Shown here: positions 44,387 through 51,723 of the stretch, piece by piece
How the letters are laid out: each line of letters opens with the position of its first letter
Position numbering within the stretch: the first letter of the stretch is position 1
Assembly (NCBI GenBank): GCA_965249175.1
Contig: OZ252227.1
Coordinates: 5,394,001 to 5,458,000 of the forward strand
Source: CAZYFH01 sp965249175
GTDB lineage: Bacteria; Acidobacteriota; Vicinamibacteria; Vicinamibacterales; UBA8438
Direction: 5' to 3'
DNA length: 64,000 nucleotides
Notes under the pieces: generated by a model
Database searches by the model: none
Seen by the model: the letters and a program-made list of their open reading frames with translations, nothing else
Told to the model about the DNA's origin: nothing
Translations under genes and position numbers: made by a program

Positions 44387-44520
44387 GTGATCGCGGTGCT
44401 CCCGACGCTGCAGGCGCCGGCACAATCTACGCGACTTGAACCTCCAGGACTCGGGACGTGCCACCGTCGCCGGTTTGAGAGCCAGGCCGAGGCCCGGATG
44501 GCCATCTTCCGGTGGCTCGC

Positions 44521-44529
44521 TGGTACAAT
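44521..44529 (+). promoter_or_regulatory. Candidate extended -10 promoter element
   Basis: TGGTACAAT in the 229-bp gap between the ligase stop and the metallophosphoesterase ATG (44616). It is the third TGnTACAAT in the window. Nothing else recognisable lies in the gap. Confidence 0.4.
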
Positions 44530-44615
44530 CTGCATCGGCGCCAGTCGTCCCTCGGCTAACTGTTGATCGTGCCGGTCGCGGCCGCGGAAGGGTGTAGCGC
44601 CGGGCCCCTGCGTGT

Positions 44616-45950
44616 ATGAGCGAGCACCTCTCACGGCGATCGTTCTTGACCGGCCTGACCGCGTTCGGCGTTCCGACACGGGGCGCGCAGGGCCGCGCTG
44701 TTCCGGGCCTGGTCCTGCCCCCATTCCTGGCGCGGCCCACGTCGACCTCGCTGCTCGTGAACGCCAGGAACGGCGCCTCGGATGCGACGTCCCGCCTCAT
44801 CACCAGGCCCGTTGGCTCTCCTGAGTGGGCCGCGGTCGGCGCCGATCGCGTGGTGCCCGCGGGCGATTTCGTGACCTGGCGCGTTGAGGGGCTCGACGCC
44901 GCGACCGCCTACGAGTACCGGCTCCTCCTCGCAACTCCGGGCGAGGCTCCGACGACCGCGGCGGCCGCTGGGAGCTTCACCACACAGCGCCGCGGCGAGG
45001 TCGGGTTCACGGCAGCGCTCACCACTGACGCGCACACCGGATCGTTCCGAGAGGACACCTTCCCGGTCGCGACCCTCGACGACGTCGTCCGCAACGTTGC
45101 CGCAGACCGGCCCGACTTCATGATTGCGCTAGGGGACAACGTCGCCTGGGCCACCTCTCGGGAGCAGGCCCAGCCGACCGACCGAGGCGCTCGGTTCGCC
45201 TACGACATGTACCGACGTCACCTGGGGCCGCTCACCGCGGCGTGCCCGCACTTCGGTCTGATCGGAAACTGGGAGGGCGAGTCGGGGAAGTTCCCCGACG
45301 AAAGCCAGAACCTGGTGGCGGCCGTACGGCGCCAGTTCACGCCGAACCCCGATCACCGGACCTATCGGCAGGGGGGGAGCCCGAACGAGGACTACTTCGC
45401 TTTCGACTGGGGTCCCGTGCTCTTCGTGGCCCTCAACGTTCAGACGTACTCGGAGCCGGCGGGGCCGCTGCCGGGCCCGCTGGACGATGTGACGCGCATC
45501 GAGGACTGGACGCTCGGAGCCGAGCAAATGTCCTGGCTCGAGCGGGTGCTCGCCGGTGCGGATCACCCGTTCAAGTTCGTGTGCATCCACCACGTGGTCG
45601 GCGGTAATGCGGGTAACGCCTTCGAGACCCTCTACGGCCGGGGCGGGCCGGCGGCGGCTCGCGTTGGCGAGCAGGCGGTCCTCCACGAGATGATGCGCGA
45701 GTTTGGCGTGCAGATCTTCTTCTTCGGGCACGACCACGTCTTCCTCGACGAGGTCGTTGACGGCATCCACTACGCCCTGCCGGGCAGCTGCGGCGCGCCA
45801 TGGAAGTTCGGCCCGGAGATCACCGGCTACCGGAGCTACTGGCCCGACTCGGGGCACGGGCGCCTGACGGTGAGGCCGGACCTGGTGACGGTGGAGTTCG
45901 TGAGCCAGCAGGGCACCGTCTTCCACCGGTTTACGGTGGAGCCTGGTTGA
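44616..45950 (+). CDS. Tat-exported metallophosphoesterase (PhoD/purple acid phosphatase-like)
   Basis: A 444-residue protein with a twin-arginine leader (HLSRRSFLTGLTAFGV). Residues about 45-125 form a fibronectin-like N-terminal domain (VTWRVEGLDAATAYEYRLLL). The calcineurin-like phosphoesterase core shows the metal ligands in order: ALTTDAHTGS (D-x-H), IALGDNVAW (GDN), LIGNWEGE (GN-x-E, variant of GNHE), FVCIHHVVGG and FFFGHDHVF (GHDH). It should hydrolyse phosphomonoesters or diesters outside the cytoplasm, perhaps scavenging phosphate. It stands alone, 229 bp after the ligase gene, with a promoter-like site. Confidence 0.88.
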   Translation: MSEHLSRRSFLTGLTAFGVPTRGAQGRAVPGLVLPPFLARPTSTSLLVNARNGASDATSRLITRPVGSPEWAAVGADRVVPAGDFVTWRVEGLDAATAYEYRLLLATPGEAPTTAAAAGSFTTQRRGEVGFTAALTTDAHTGSFREDTFPVATLDDVVRNVAADRPDFMIALGDNVAWATSREQAQPTDRGARFAYDMYRRHLGPLTAACPHFGLIGNWEGESGKFPDESQNLVAAVRRQFTPNPDHRTYRQGGSPNEDYFAFDWGPVLFVALNVQTYSEPAGPLPGPLDDVTRIEDWTLGAEQMSWLERVLAGADHPFKFVCIHHVVGGNAGNAFETLYGRGGPAAARVGEQAVLHEMMREFGVQIFFFGHDHVFLDEVVDGIHYALPGSCGAPWKFGPEITGYRSYWPDSGHGRLTVRPDLVTVEFVSQQGTVFHRFTVEPG

Positions 45951-45999
45951 CGACCGGCGAGCGCGCGTCGCTATCCCGTTGCACGCAGTCGGGGTCCAG

Positions 46000-46012
46000 G
46001 TCCATGATGGAC
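46000..46012 (+). promoter_or_regulatory. Operator-like palindrome before family copy 5
   Basis: GTCCATGATGGAC, a perfect 6-bp inverted repeat around a single base, 29 bp before ATG 46041. The flanks (CCAGGTCCAT..ATGG.CGTAC) match the site before copy 4. Confidence 0.5.
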
Positions 46013-46040
46013 GTACGTTGACGAGAGCGAGGAGGATCAG

Positions 46041-47000
46041 ATGAGCCATCGATGTCTCGCTTCGGTGTTTACCGTGATCGCGGTGGTGTCGCTGTCAAGC
46101 ATTTCTCTCGTGGCCCAGGCTCCCCGCACGGCCTGGGGGCACCCGGATCTGCAGGGTGTCTGGGACTACCGCACCATCACGCCCCTTCAACGGCCCGAAG
46201 AGTTGGCAGACCGGGAGTTTCTGACGGAGGAAGAGGCGGCCAATCTCGAACAAGAAACCATTGACCGAAACGAACGACTTTTGCATCAGGCAGCCACGCG
46301 GACGGAGGCAGGCGGGAACATAGGCGCCTACAACAACTTCTGGATGGACCGTGGGACCAACGTCGTCGGGAATCGGAGGACGTCGCTCATCGTGGACCCG
46401 CCCAATGGGAGGATTCCTCCCTTGACGCCGGAGGGGCAGCGCCGTGTGGATGCAAGGGCAAAGGCTCGAAACCGCTCTGCCGTCTCATGGGAGGATCGAA
46501 GCCTGTTCGAACGGTGTGTCACCCGTGGCCTGCCAAGGCTTCCGGGTGGCTATAACCAGAATCTCCAGATTCTGCAGACTCCTGAACAGGTTGTGATCCT
46601 CTACGAGATGATGCGCGAGGTTCGCGTTATCCCGCTGGACGGACGACCGCATCTCGCAGACAACGTCCGCCTGTGGCATGGGGACTCGCGTGGCCGGTGG
46701 GAAGGCGAGACACTGGTTGTCGAGACTACGAACGTCTCCCCCAAGGCTCACTTCAGGGGATCCGGCGACGGACTGCACCTGGTCGAACGTTTCACGCGTA
46801 TCGACGCCGACACGATTGACCACCAAGTCACGATCGAGGATCCAACGACGTTCACCGACACATGGACCGCATCGATTCCGCTACGGGCAACACAGGATCA
46901 GATGTATGAGTACGCCTGCCACGAGGGCAACTACTCCATGGAGAGCACCCTGACTGGAGCGCGGGCCCAAGAGACGGCCGCCGCAGAAGAGTCACGCTAG
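46041..47000 (+). CDS. Secreted protein of the unnamed five-member family (copy 5)
   Basis: A 319-residue exported protein; GAGGAGGATCAG precedes ATG 46041. The signal peptide (CLASVFTVIAVVSLSSISLV) is followed by TAWGHPDLQGVWDYRTITPL, FLTEEEAANLEQETIDRNER, NRRTSLIVDPPNGRIPPLTP, VILYEMMREVRVIPLDGRPH, RWEGETLVVETTNVSPKAHF and YEYACHEGNYSMESTLTGAR. It lacks the long LFQ-GPP block of copies 1-3 in its usual form (CVTRGLPRLPGGYNQNLQIL instead). A terminator follows. The base composition is a little lower in GC than the other copies. Function unknown. Confidence 0.75.
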   Translation: MSHRCLASVFTVIAVVSLSSISLVAQAPRTAWGHPDLQGVWDYRTITPLQRPEELADREFLTEEEAANLEQETIDRNERLLHQAATRTEAGGNIGAYNNFWMDRGTNVVGNRRTSLIVDPPNGRIPPLTPEGQRRVDARAKARNRSAVSWEDRSLFERCVTRGLPRLPGGYNQNLQILQTPEQVVILYEMMREVRVIPLDGRPHLADNVRLWHGDSRGRWEGETLVVETTNVSPKAHFRGSGDGLHLVERFTRIDADTIDHQVTIEDPTTFTDTWTASIPLRATQDQMYEYACHEGNYSMESTLTGARAQETAAAEESR

Positions 47001-47048
47001 GTCTTCAAACGCCCCCTCGCTGTGGGGCATTCTCGAAGCAGTTCACAG

Positions 47049-47082
47049 CCGACCTCAGTAAAACGGGGTCGGTTTTCTTTTT
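47049..47082 (+). terminator. Rho-independent terminator
   Basis: CCGACC/GGTCGG stem with a TTTTCTTTTT tail, 48 bp after the family copy 5 stop. It closely resembles the one after copy 3. Confidence 0.8.
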
Positions 47083-47170
47083 GTGTGGCTGATTGTCGCC
47101 GTCTGTGGCGCCGTGTCCCCGAAAATGTTGCACAACGTTGTACAGGGCTAGATATCCTATGCGCTGGGCT
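47083..47170 (+). repeat. Diverged ~88-bp repeat (copy A), upstream of a cold-shock gene
   Basis: Matches 61985-62072 at roughly three bases in four, including the shared cores GGCTGATTGT, CCGTCTG, GCCGTGTCC and TCCTATGC. Here it contains the near-palindrome TTGCACAACGTTGTACA. The 110 bp between this repeat and the cold-shock ATG show no other feature. Confidence 0.6.
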
Positions 47171-47282
47171 ACGATTCTTGAAAATCGCCTGCCCGTGGGA
47201 AGCCCATTCTGATATAAATGGCGTCGTAATCCAGGCGGCGACACCGGCACAGCGGCAGACCGCCGATTCGACAGGAGACTAT

Positions 47283-47489
47283 ATGGCGACAGTGAACGGG
47301 ACCATCAAGCGGCTGGTGTTTGGTAAAGGCTTCGGGTTCGTATCGTCGGGAGACGGGCCTGAATTTTTCTTCCATCAGTCGGCGTGTAACGGGGTGGAGT
47401 TCGACGACCTTCAAGAGGGTCAGGCCGTGACCTTCGAGGAGAGCGAGGGACCGAAAGGCCCGCGTGCGGAGAACGTTAGGTTGGCTTGA
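47283..47489 (+). CDS. Cold-shock protein (CspA family)
   Basis: A 68-residue single OB-fold nucleic-acid chaperone. AGGAG precedes ATG 47283. RNP1-like KGFGFVSS and RNP2-like EFFFHQSA motifs are present, with GQAVTFEESEGPKGPRAENV at the end. It should melt RNA structures or bind ssDNA. The next gene, 36 bp on, encodes a lysine-rich protein; the second cold-shock gene of the window (50752-50949) also has a lysine-rich gene after it. Confidence 0.93.
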   Translation: MATVNGTIKRLVFGKGFGFVSSGDGPEFFFHQSACNGVEFDDLQEGQAVTFEESEGPKGPRAENVRLA

Positions 47490-47525
47490 CGAAACATTTC
47501 TTGGACTTTCTCAAGGCTTCACAAT

Positions 47526-47840
47526 ATGAGTGACATTTCCAAAGCCATCGCCGCCAAGCAAGCCCAGCTGACCCAACTTCAAGCCGACCTTGACGCCCTG
47601 CAACGGGCCATCATCATCATTGGGAGCAAGCCACCTGCCAAGAAGCGCAAGCGCCGGGGCAAGCTGTCAGCGGCTGCTCGAAAGCTCCTGTCCCAGAAAC
47701 TGAAGGCGCATTGGGCCAAGAAGAAAACAGCTGAGCCTACGCCCAAGAAGAAACGGCGCAAGATGTCAGCTGCTCAGCGGAAAGCGGTGGGCAAGCGCAT
47801 GAAGGCGTATTGGGCGGCCAAAACGAAGGCGAAGAAATAG
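47526..47840 (+). CDS. Lysine-rich protein with two SAA-RK / KA-WA motifs, possibly nucleic-acid binding
   Basis: A 104-residue protein. Residues 1-32 are a helical, coiled-coil-like segment (AAKQAQLTQLQADLDALQRA). Then KKRKRRGK precedes LSAAARKLLSQKLKAHWAKK, and KKKRRK precedes MSAAQRKAVGKRMKAYWAAK. The two repeats are clearly homologous and resemble small histone-like or AT-hook-flanked motifs seen in acidobacterial and phage hypothetical proteins. It probably binds DNA or RNA and lies 36 bp after a cold-shock gene. I do not know a named family. The 150 bp after it hold no gene. Confidence 0.7.
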   Translation: MSDISKAIAAKQAQLTQLQADLDALQRAIIIIGSKPPAKKRKRRGKLSAAARKLLSQKLKAHWAKKKTAEPTPKKKRRKMSAAQRKAVGKRMKAYWAAKTKAKK

Positions 47841-47990
47841 ACTCACGCTAGTTGAAGTGTTCGCGAACATTTCTGCCGCAGGCTGTGTATACGGCTACGA
47901 ACCCTCCAACGATCGCACCGGCTCCATTGCTCTAGCTAGGCGCTCGGCTCATTAACGATAGTCAAGTCAGAGTGGATCAGTAGGACACCC

Positions 47991-48875
47991 ATGAAAGCAG
48001 TCGTATGTACACGATACGGCCCACCGGACGTTCTTCAGCTCAAAGAGGTAGAAACACCTACTCCTAGAAACAACGAAGTATGTATCAAGATCTTCGCGAC
48101 AGCAGTAACAGCAACTGACTGCATAATCAGGGGTTTTAAACTTCCGATGAACGGGACGGCGGAGGGGGGCGGCCGATTGGTTCGGTGGCACCCGATGGGA
48201 CTAACGATGGGACTGATGTTGGGTTTTAGAAAGCCGCGACAACCCATACTGGGCCTGGTGCTGGCAGGAGACATTGAATCAGTCGGCAAGGAGGTAAAGC
48301 GATTTAGGACAGGTGACCAGGTGTACGGTTTTACCGGGCTCGGCTTTGGCACCTATGCCGAGTACACATGTATGCCCGAAGCAGAGTCAGCGCAAAGAGC
48401 GCTGGGACTAAAACCTGTCAACGTGCCCTATGAGGAAGCCGCCGCAGTGCCGTATGGTGGACTGTTCGCATTGCACTATCTGAAAAAGGGAGATATCCAA
48501 AGCGGACAGAAAGTGCTTATCTACGGAGCGTCCGGAGCGATAGGGACGAGCGCGGTGCAGCTTGCTAAGTACTTTGGCGCGACAGTTACCGGGGTATGCA
48601 GTACGACGAATGTGGGATTAGTGACATCTCTAGGAGCCGATACGGTAATTGATTACACGAAAGAGGCTTCTATGAGAAGAGGAGAGCGTTACGATTTAGT
48701 TCTTGATGCTGTTGGACAAAGAAAAACCTCGCAATTGAAAGTGCAGTGCAAAACAGCACTTACTCAGAACGGGAAATACGTATCAGTCGATGATGGTCGT
48801 CCAAACGGAGAACGTTCGTTGATTGCACTCAAGGAAATAGTTGAAGCAGGGAGAGTCAAGCCCATTCTTAGTTGA
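47991..48875 (+). pseudogene. 5' fragment of a zinc-independent MDR quinone oxidoreductase/alcohol dehydrogenase-like gene
   Basis: Residues 1-292 of a medium-chain dehydrogenase/reductase of the quinone oxidoreductase type: MKAVVCTRYGPPDVLQLKEV, GLVLAGDIESVGKEVKRFRT, GDQVYGFTGLGFGTYAEYT, the Rossmann motif VLIYGASGAIGTSAVQLAKY and VTSLGADTVIDYTKEA. It ends at EIVEAGRVKPI; the last codons (CTT AGT TGA) come from the left end of the IS256-type element. GC is around 45-50%, far below the flanking genes, suggesting transfer. A 3' MDR fragment lies beyond the element at 50268. The gene is not functional as it stands unless a truncated protein has a role. Confidence 0.85.
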
Positions 48876-50267
48876 AACTCTCCACGGCTCCCGATGGCTT
48901 ACGCGGCCTGCTTCTTCGACGTCGTCGTGTCGATCTTCAGTTCTCGCTTCAATGCGGCCCGAAGCGTGGGAAGGTGGCGGTAGCCCCTCACCCTTCGTAA
49001 GCGCGGTTCGATGTCCAGGAGGGCGGTCGCCAGCCAGCGGTGGCGTTGGCTCGAGCTCTGCCAGTGATCTACCTTCGCGCAGCGTTCCTCGACCAGCGCA
49101 TTGACCGACTCCAGACAGTTCGTCGTCTTCAGCGACCGGCCCAGCACTCCGTACACGCCCAATCGATGTCACGTCAGGGTTTCGTCCAGGCCTTCCGCCA
49201 AGCTGTCAGCCGCCGACTGGTTCCGCTCGTCCAACTCGCCGTGGAGCGTCTCGAGCGCACCGAGGGCCTCGTCGTAGTCCGGCCGGTTGTACGCTCGCTG
49301 GAGACGCTGACGCCACACCGCCTGCTCGTGCTTGGCCAGGTAGCTCACCACGTTCTCGCGCTTGTGCCACTGGCACCGTTGGACCAGGGCCCGGCCCCGG
49401 AAGGCCTTCCGGACGGCCGTGCGGAGCCCCTTGCCGCCATCGAGGATGACCAGCACACCCTGGGAGAGGTCGAGGCCCCGCTCGACCAACGACCGCAGGA
49501 ACGGTGTGAGCACCGTCGCGTTCTCCGTGTCCGTTTCGACGAAGCCCAGGAAGCGTTTCTCCCCAGACAGCGTGATGCCTAGCGCGATGACCATCGTCGC
49601 GTCAGCGAACGTCTTGCCGTCCAGGAACACGGCCACCACGTCCTCATCGGATAGGTCCCGCTCCTGGAACGCCCGTAGCTGCGCCGCGCTGGCCTGGATG
49701 AACCCCCGGGACACCGTCGAACTCGACAGCCCGATCGCCCCGGGAATCGCCGCCGCGGCCGCCGCGTAGTTGCGGCACGAGATCCCGTAGAGCACCCGTC
49801 GCAGCAGCGCGTCGTCCACCTCGCGGTCGTCATGCAACGCCTCATACGACCGCAGCGGAATCTCGCTCCCTGCGAGGCGACGAATCCGGGGCACGCGAAT
49901 CGGCACGCGCTGCCCCGCGAGACCCACCGTCCCAGGGTTACTGCCGTGACGGCGTCCACCGACCGACGCGTCCTTCCGGACGTAGCGCTCGCTCGCCAGC
50001 GCCGTCACCTCCTGGTCGAGCAACTCCTGCACATGCATCAGGCCCAGGGGCACCAGCGAGCGGATCAGCTCCACCTTCGCGTCCAGCTCCAGATCCGCGT
50101 AGGCCTCGCGGTGAATGATGTTGACCGAGCCCAGCTTGCGAACTTTCTTGCGCTTCCTGACAGCACGTAGGACACTCATCGTGGCTCCTCTCTCTCGTGG
50201 GGTGATGTCCGTCTTTTGCAACGTCATCACACCACAGGGTCTGGAGCCGTTTCAATTTTCAACTAAG
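48867..50267 (-). mobile_element. IS256/Mutator-type insertion sequence, 1,401 bp
   Basis: The ends are imperfect 25-bp inverted repeats: CTTAGTTGAAA-N6-ACGGCTCC at 48867-48891, and the same in reverse at 50243-50267. They bracket a single transposase frame on the minus strand. No 8-9 bp target duplication is seen; only ATT is shared by the two flanks. Confidence 0.85.
48899..50179 (-). pseudogene. IS256-family transposase with in-frame UGA
   Basis: Start at ATG 50179 with GAGGAG upstream. The catalytic region includes DVVAVFLDGKTFADATMVIA (first Asp), VLVILDGGKGLRTAVRKAFR (second Asp), QRCQWHKRENVVSYLAKHEQ, and LKTTNCLESVNALVEERC (Glu). The frame is broken only by one TGA at 49169-49171, between ETLT and HRLGVYG; the downstream 90 codons are intact. 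The usual residue at this point is Leu, so a TTA-to-TGA change is the simplest cause. The element is therefore probably non-autonomous. Confidence 0.85.
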
Positions 50268-50405
50268 ATTAGCTCACCCTCAGCAGGGAAGCTAGTACCA
50301 GTCATCGATAGACGCTATCCGTTGGAACAGATGGTCGACGCTCACAGGTATGTAGACATGGGACACAAAAAGGGAAACGTGGTCGTATCTGTTGCAACAG
50401 AATAG
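50268..50405 (+). pseudogene. 3' fragment of an MDR oxidoreductase gene
   Basis: Codes for the C-terminal end AGKLVPVIDRRYPLEQMVDA followed by HRYVDMGHKKGNVVVSV, the standard end of quinone-oxidoreductase-like proteins. Its first residues repeat the segment already present at the end of the left fragment (AGRVKPI versus AGKLVPVI), so the two parts come from different homologues or a rearranged gene rather than one cut gene. It is in the same frame as the 5' fragment. Confidence 0.7.
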
Positions 50406-50541
50406 CACCACGTCAAGACGACGGCGAATGACGTTCTTTGTTGGCCTCAATTGCCATGCTGTCACGGACAGCCATAGGCGCAGTTGCAGTTGCCATACTC
50501 GACACCGTGGATCTCGAAAGGTGTAGTTGCCATCAGTTGAG

Positions 50542-50592
50542 AACGGTCGCGTCGTAACGGGCGAGGCGAGAGCCGACGATGAGAGCATGGTG
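50542..50592 (+). repeat. Diverged ~50-bp repeat (copy A)
   Basis: GGTCGCGTCGTAACGGGCG followed by AGGCGAGAGCCGACGATGAG matches 59662-59710 at more than 80% of positions. The rest of the 190-bp gap from 50406 shows no gene. Confidence 0.6.
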
Positions 50593-50596
50593 TCTA

Positions 50597-50707
50597 CTAT
50601 TTACTCTTCTTGTCCTTTTTCACTCTTCGCTTTTCCTTTGGACTAAGCTTGGCCTTTTTCCGCTGTTCCCTTTTCCCCTTATCCTTACTTCCTCCTTTAT
50701 CACCCAT
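50597..50707 (-). CDS. 36-residue lysine/arginine-rich protein
   Basis: The frame opens MGDKGGSKDKGKREQRKKAK and ends with LSPKEKRRVKKDKKSK. TAAGGAG lies 8 bases before the ATG, so it looks translated. It is 44 bp after the cold-shock gene on the same strand and is likely co-transcribed. Highly basic small proteins of this MGDKG...LSPKEKR type occur in several phyla without assigned function; RNA binding or charge neutralisation is a guess. It parallels the lysine-rich gene after the other cold-shock gene. Confidence 0.7.
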   Translation of the reverse strand: MGDKGGSKDKGKREQRKKAKLSPKEKRRVKKDKKSK

Positions 50708-50751
50708 ATCTGTTTCTCCTTAATTGAAAACGAGGGTTCTTCGCGGCTTCG

Positions 50752-50949
50752 TCAGACCGGCGTGACATGTTCGGCTCTTGGCCCTTTCGGTCCACGTCCT
50801 TCGGTGTATGACACTCGTTGCCCTTGTTGAAGTTCTTCGTAGCTCACCCCTTCGAGATCTGACGAGTGGAAGAATATGTCCTGGTCGCTCCCGGTGTCGA
50901 TAAACCCGAAGCCCCTGTCCGTCAGTCGCTTAATCGTGCCTTCTGGCAT
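50752..50949 (-). CDS. Cold-shock protein (CspA family)
   Basis: A 65-residue OB-fold protein with RGFGFIDTGSDQDIFFHSSD carrying both RNP motifs, and GQRVSYTEGRGPKGPRAEHV at the end. GAGGAAAA precedes ATG 50949. It is related to, but clearly distinct from, the one at 47283. The lysine-rich 36-residue gene follows. Upstream, 50950-51154, I see no gene, only a possible leader. Confidence 0.92.
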   Translation of the reverse strand: MPEGTIKRLTDRGFGFIDTGSDQDIFFHSSDLEGVSYEELQQGQRVSYTEGRGPKGPRAEHVTPV

Positions 50950-51154
50950 TTTTCCTCACAAATGTGTCGCGCAACCGTGTCCGAAGAACACCGTGGTCAA
51001 GCTGCCCTACTGCATCTGCGCCGTTCTTGCCGAATGCAGCCGAGTTTCTGCTCCTCCTGCTGGGTGGAGAACAGGCCTATGGTAGTTGCCCAGCCCGCCT
51101 AAATCCAGATGCGAATTGATCCCGCGATTCCCGCCCCTTTTGCCTCGCCCGAAA

Positions 51155-51426
51155 GTAGTTCGCGAGTCGCTTCCTGGCGAGCGCACCGCCGACCGGCACG
51201 GCTATCGCTCGGGGTACTACACGCGGGGTCTAGTGACCCGGATCGGGACGTTGGAGCTGCGGGTGCCGCGGGACCGCGAAGGCCGGTTCTCAACCGAGCT
51301 CTCTGACCGCTATCAACGGTCGGAGAAAGCGTTGGTAGGCGCGCTGGCGGAGATGTACGTCCAAGGGGTGTCGACGCGAAAGGTCAAGGCCATCACGGAA
51401 GAGCTGTGCGGGCACACGTTCGTCGT
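51155..51426 (+). pseudogene. N-terminal fragment of an IS256-family transposase
   Basis: About 90 codons reading ADRHGYRSGYYTRGLVTRIG and LELRVPRDREGRFSTELSDR, then YVQGVSTRKVKAITEELCGH, which is the N-terminal DNA-binding part of IS256 transposases. The match stops at CGHTF; the catalytic domain is missing, and the frame runs on into the tRNA-like fragment. It is from a different IS256 lineage than the 48867 element. Confidence 0.85.
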
Positions 51427-51545
51427 GCCCTCAATCCCCGAGCCGCAGAACGCGGTGAGGCGCCTGCACTCGATGGGAGGGGCACAAATGTGGGCACAAT
51501 GCGACCGTGTTTTGGAACGCAGCGTCAGTAACTTCTTGAAAAGAT

Positions 51546-51590
51546 TGGCTCCTCAGGCTGGACTCGAACCAGCAACCCTCCGGTTGACAG
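51546..51590 (-). other. 3' fragment of a tRNA gene
   Basis: On the minus strand the sequence reads, towards its 3' end, a T-arm GCTGG-TTCGAGT-CCAGC (51557-51573), the acceptor 3' strand CTGAGGA (51550-51556), discriminator G and encoded CCA (51546-51548). A loop-like CTGTCAA precedes it, but no matching anticodon stem, D-arm or 5' acceptor strand (TCCTCAG) is found upstream. The acceptor strand fits tRNA-Asn-like genes, but identity cannot be assigned. It is the typical remnant of an integration site. Confidence 0.7.
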
Positions 51591-51723
51591 GTTAAAGCAG
51601 GTCTTCCCTCTCGTTGGTTCTTCGGTGCGCCCGGCTCGCCCTCACATGAGTCAGCGCCGTCCCCCGTCCTCACGGGTGGTGTCGAAGTGATCTCGCATTG
51701 CCACTCGCCACTCAGTCGCTAGC

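Noticed and set aside
42629..44803. 724-codon minus-strand open frame
   Set aside because: Antisense of the DNA ligase gene, which has full catalytic motifs.
50579..50830. Hydrophobic 83-codon plus-strand frame resembling a small membrane protein
   Set aside because: It is antisense to the lysine-rich 36-codon gene and part of the cold-shock gene; the apparent hydrophobicity comes from antisense Lys codons.
51541..51600. Complete tRNA gene
   Set aside because: Only the T-arm, acceptor 3' strand and CCA are present; no pairing 5' half was found.
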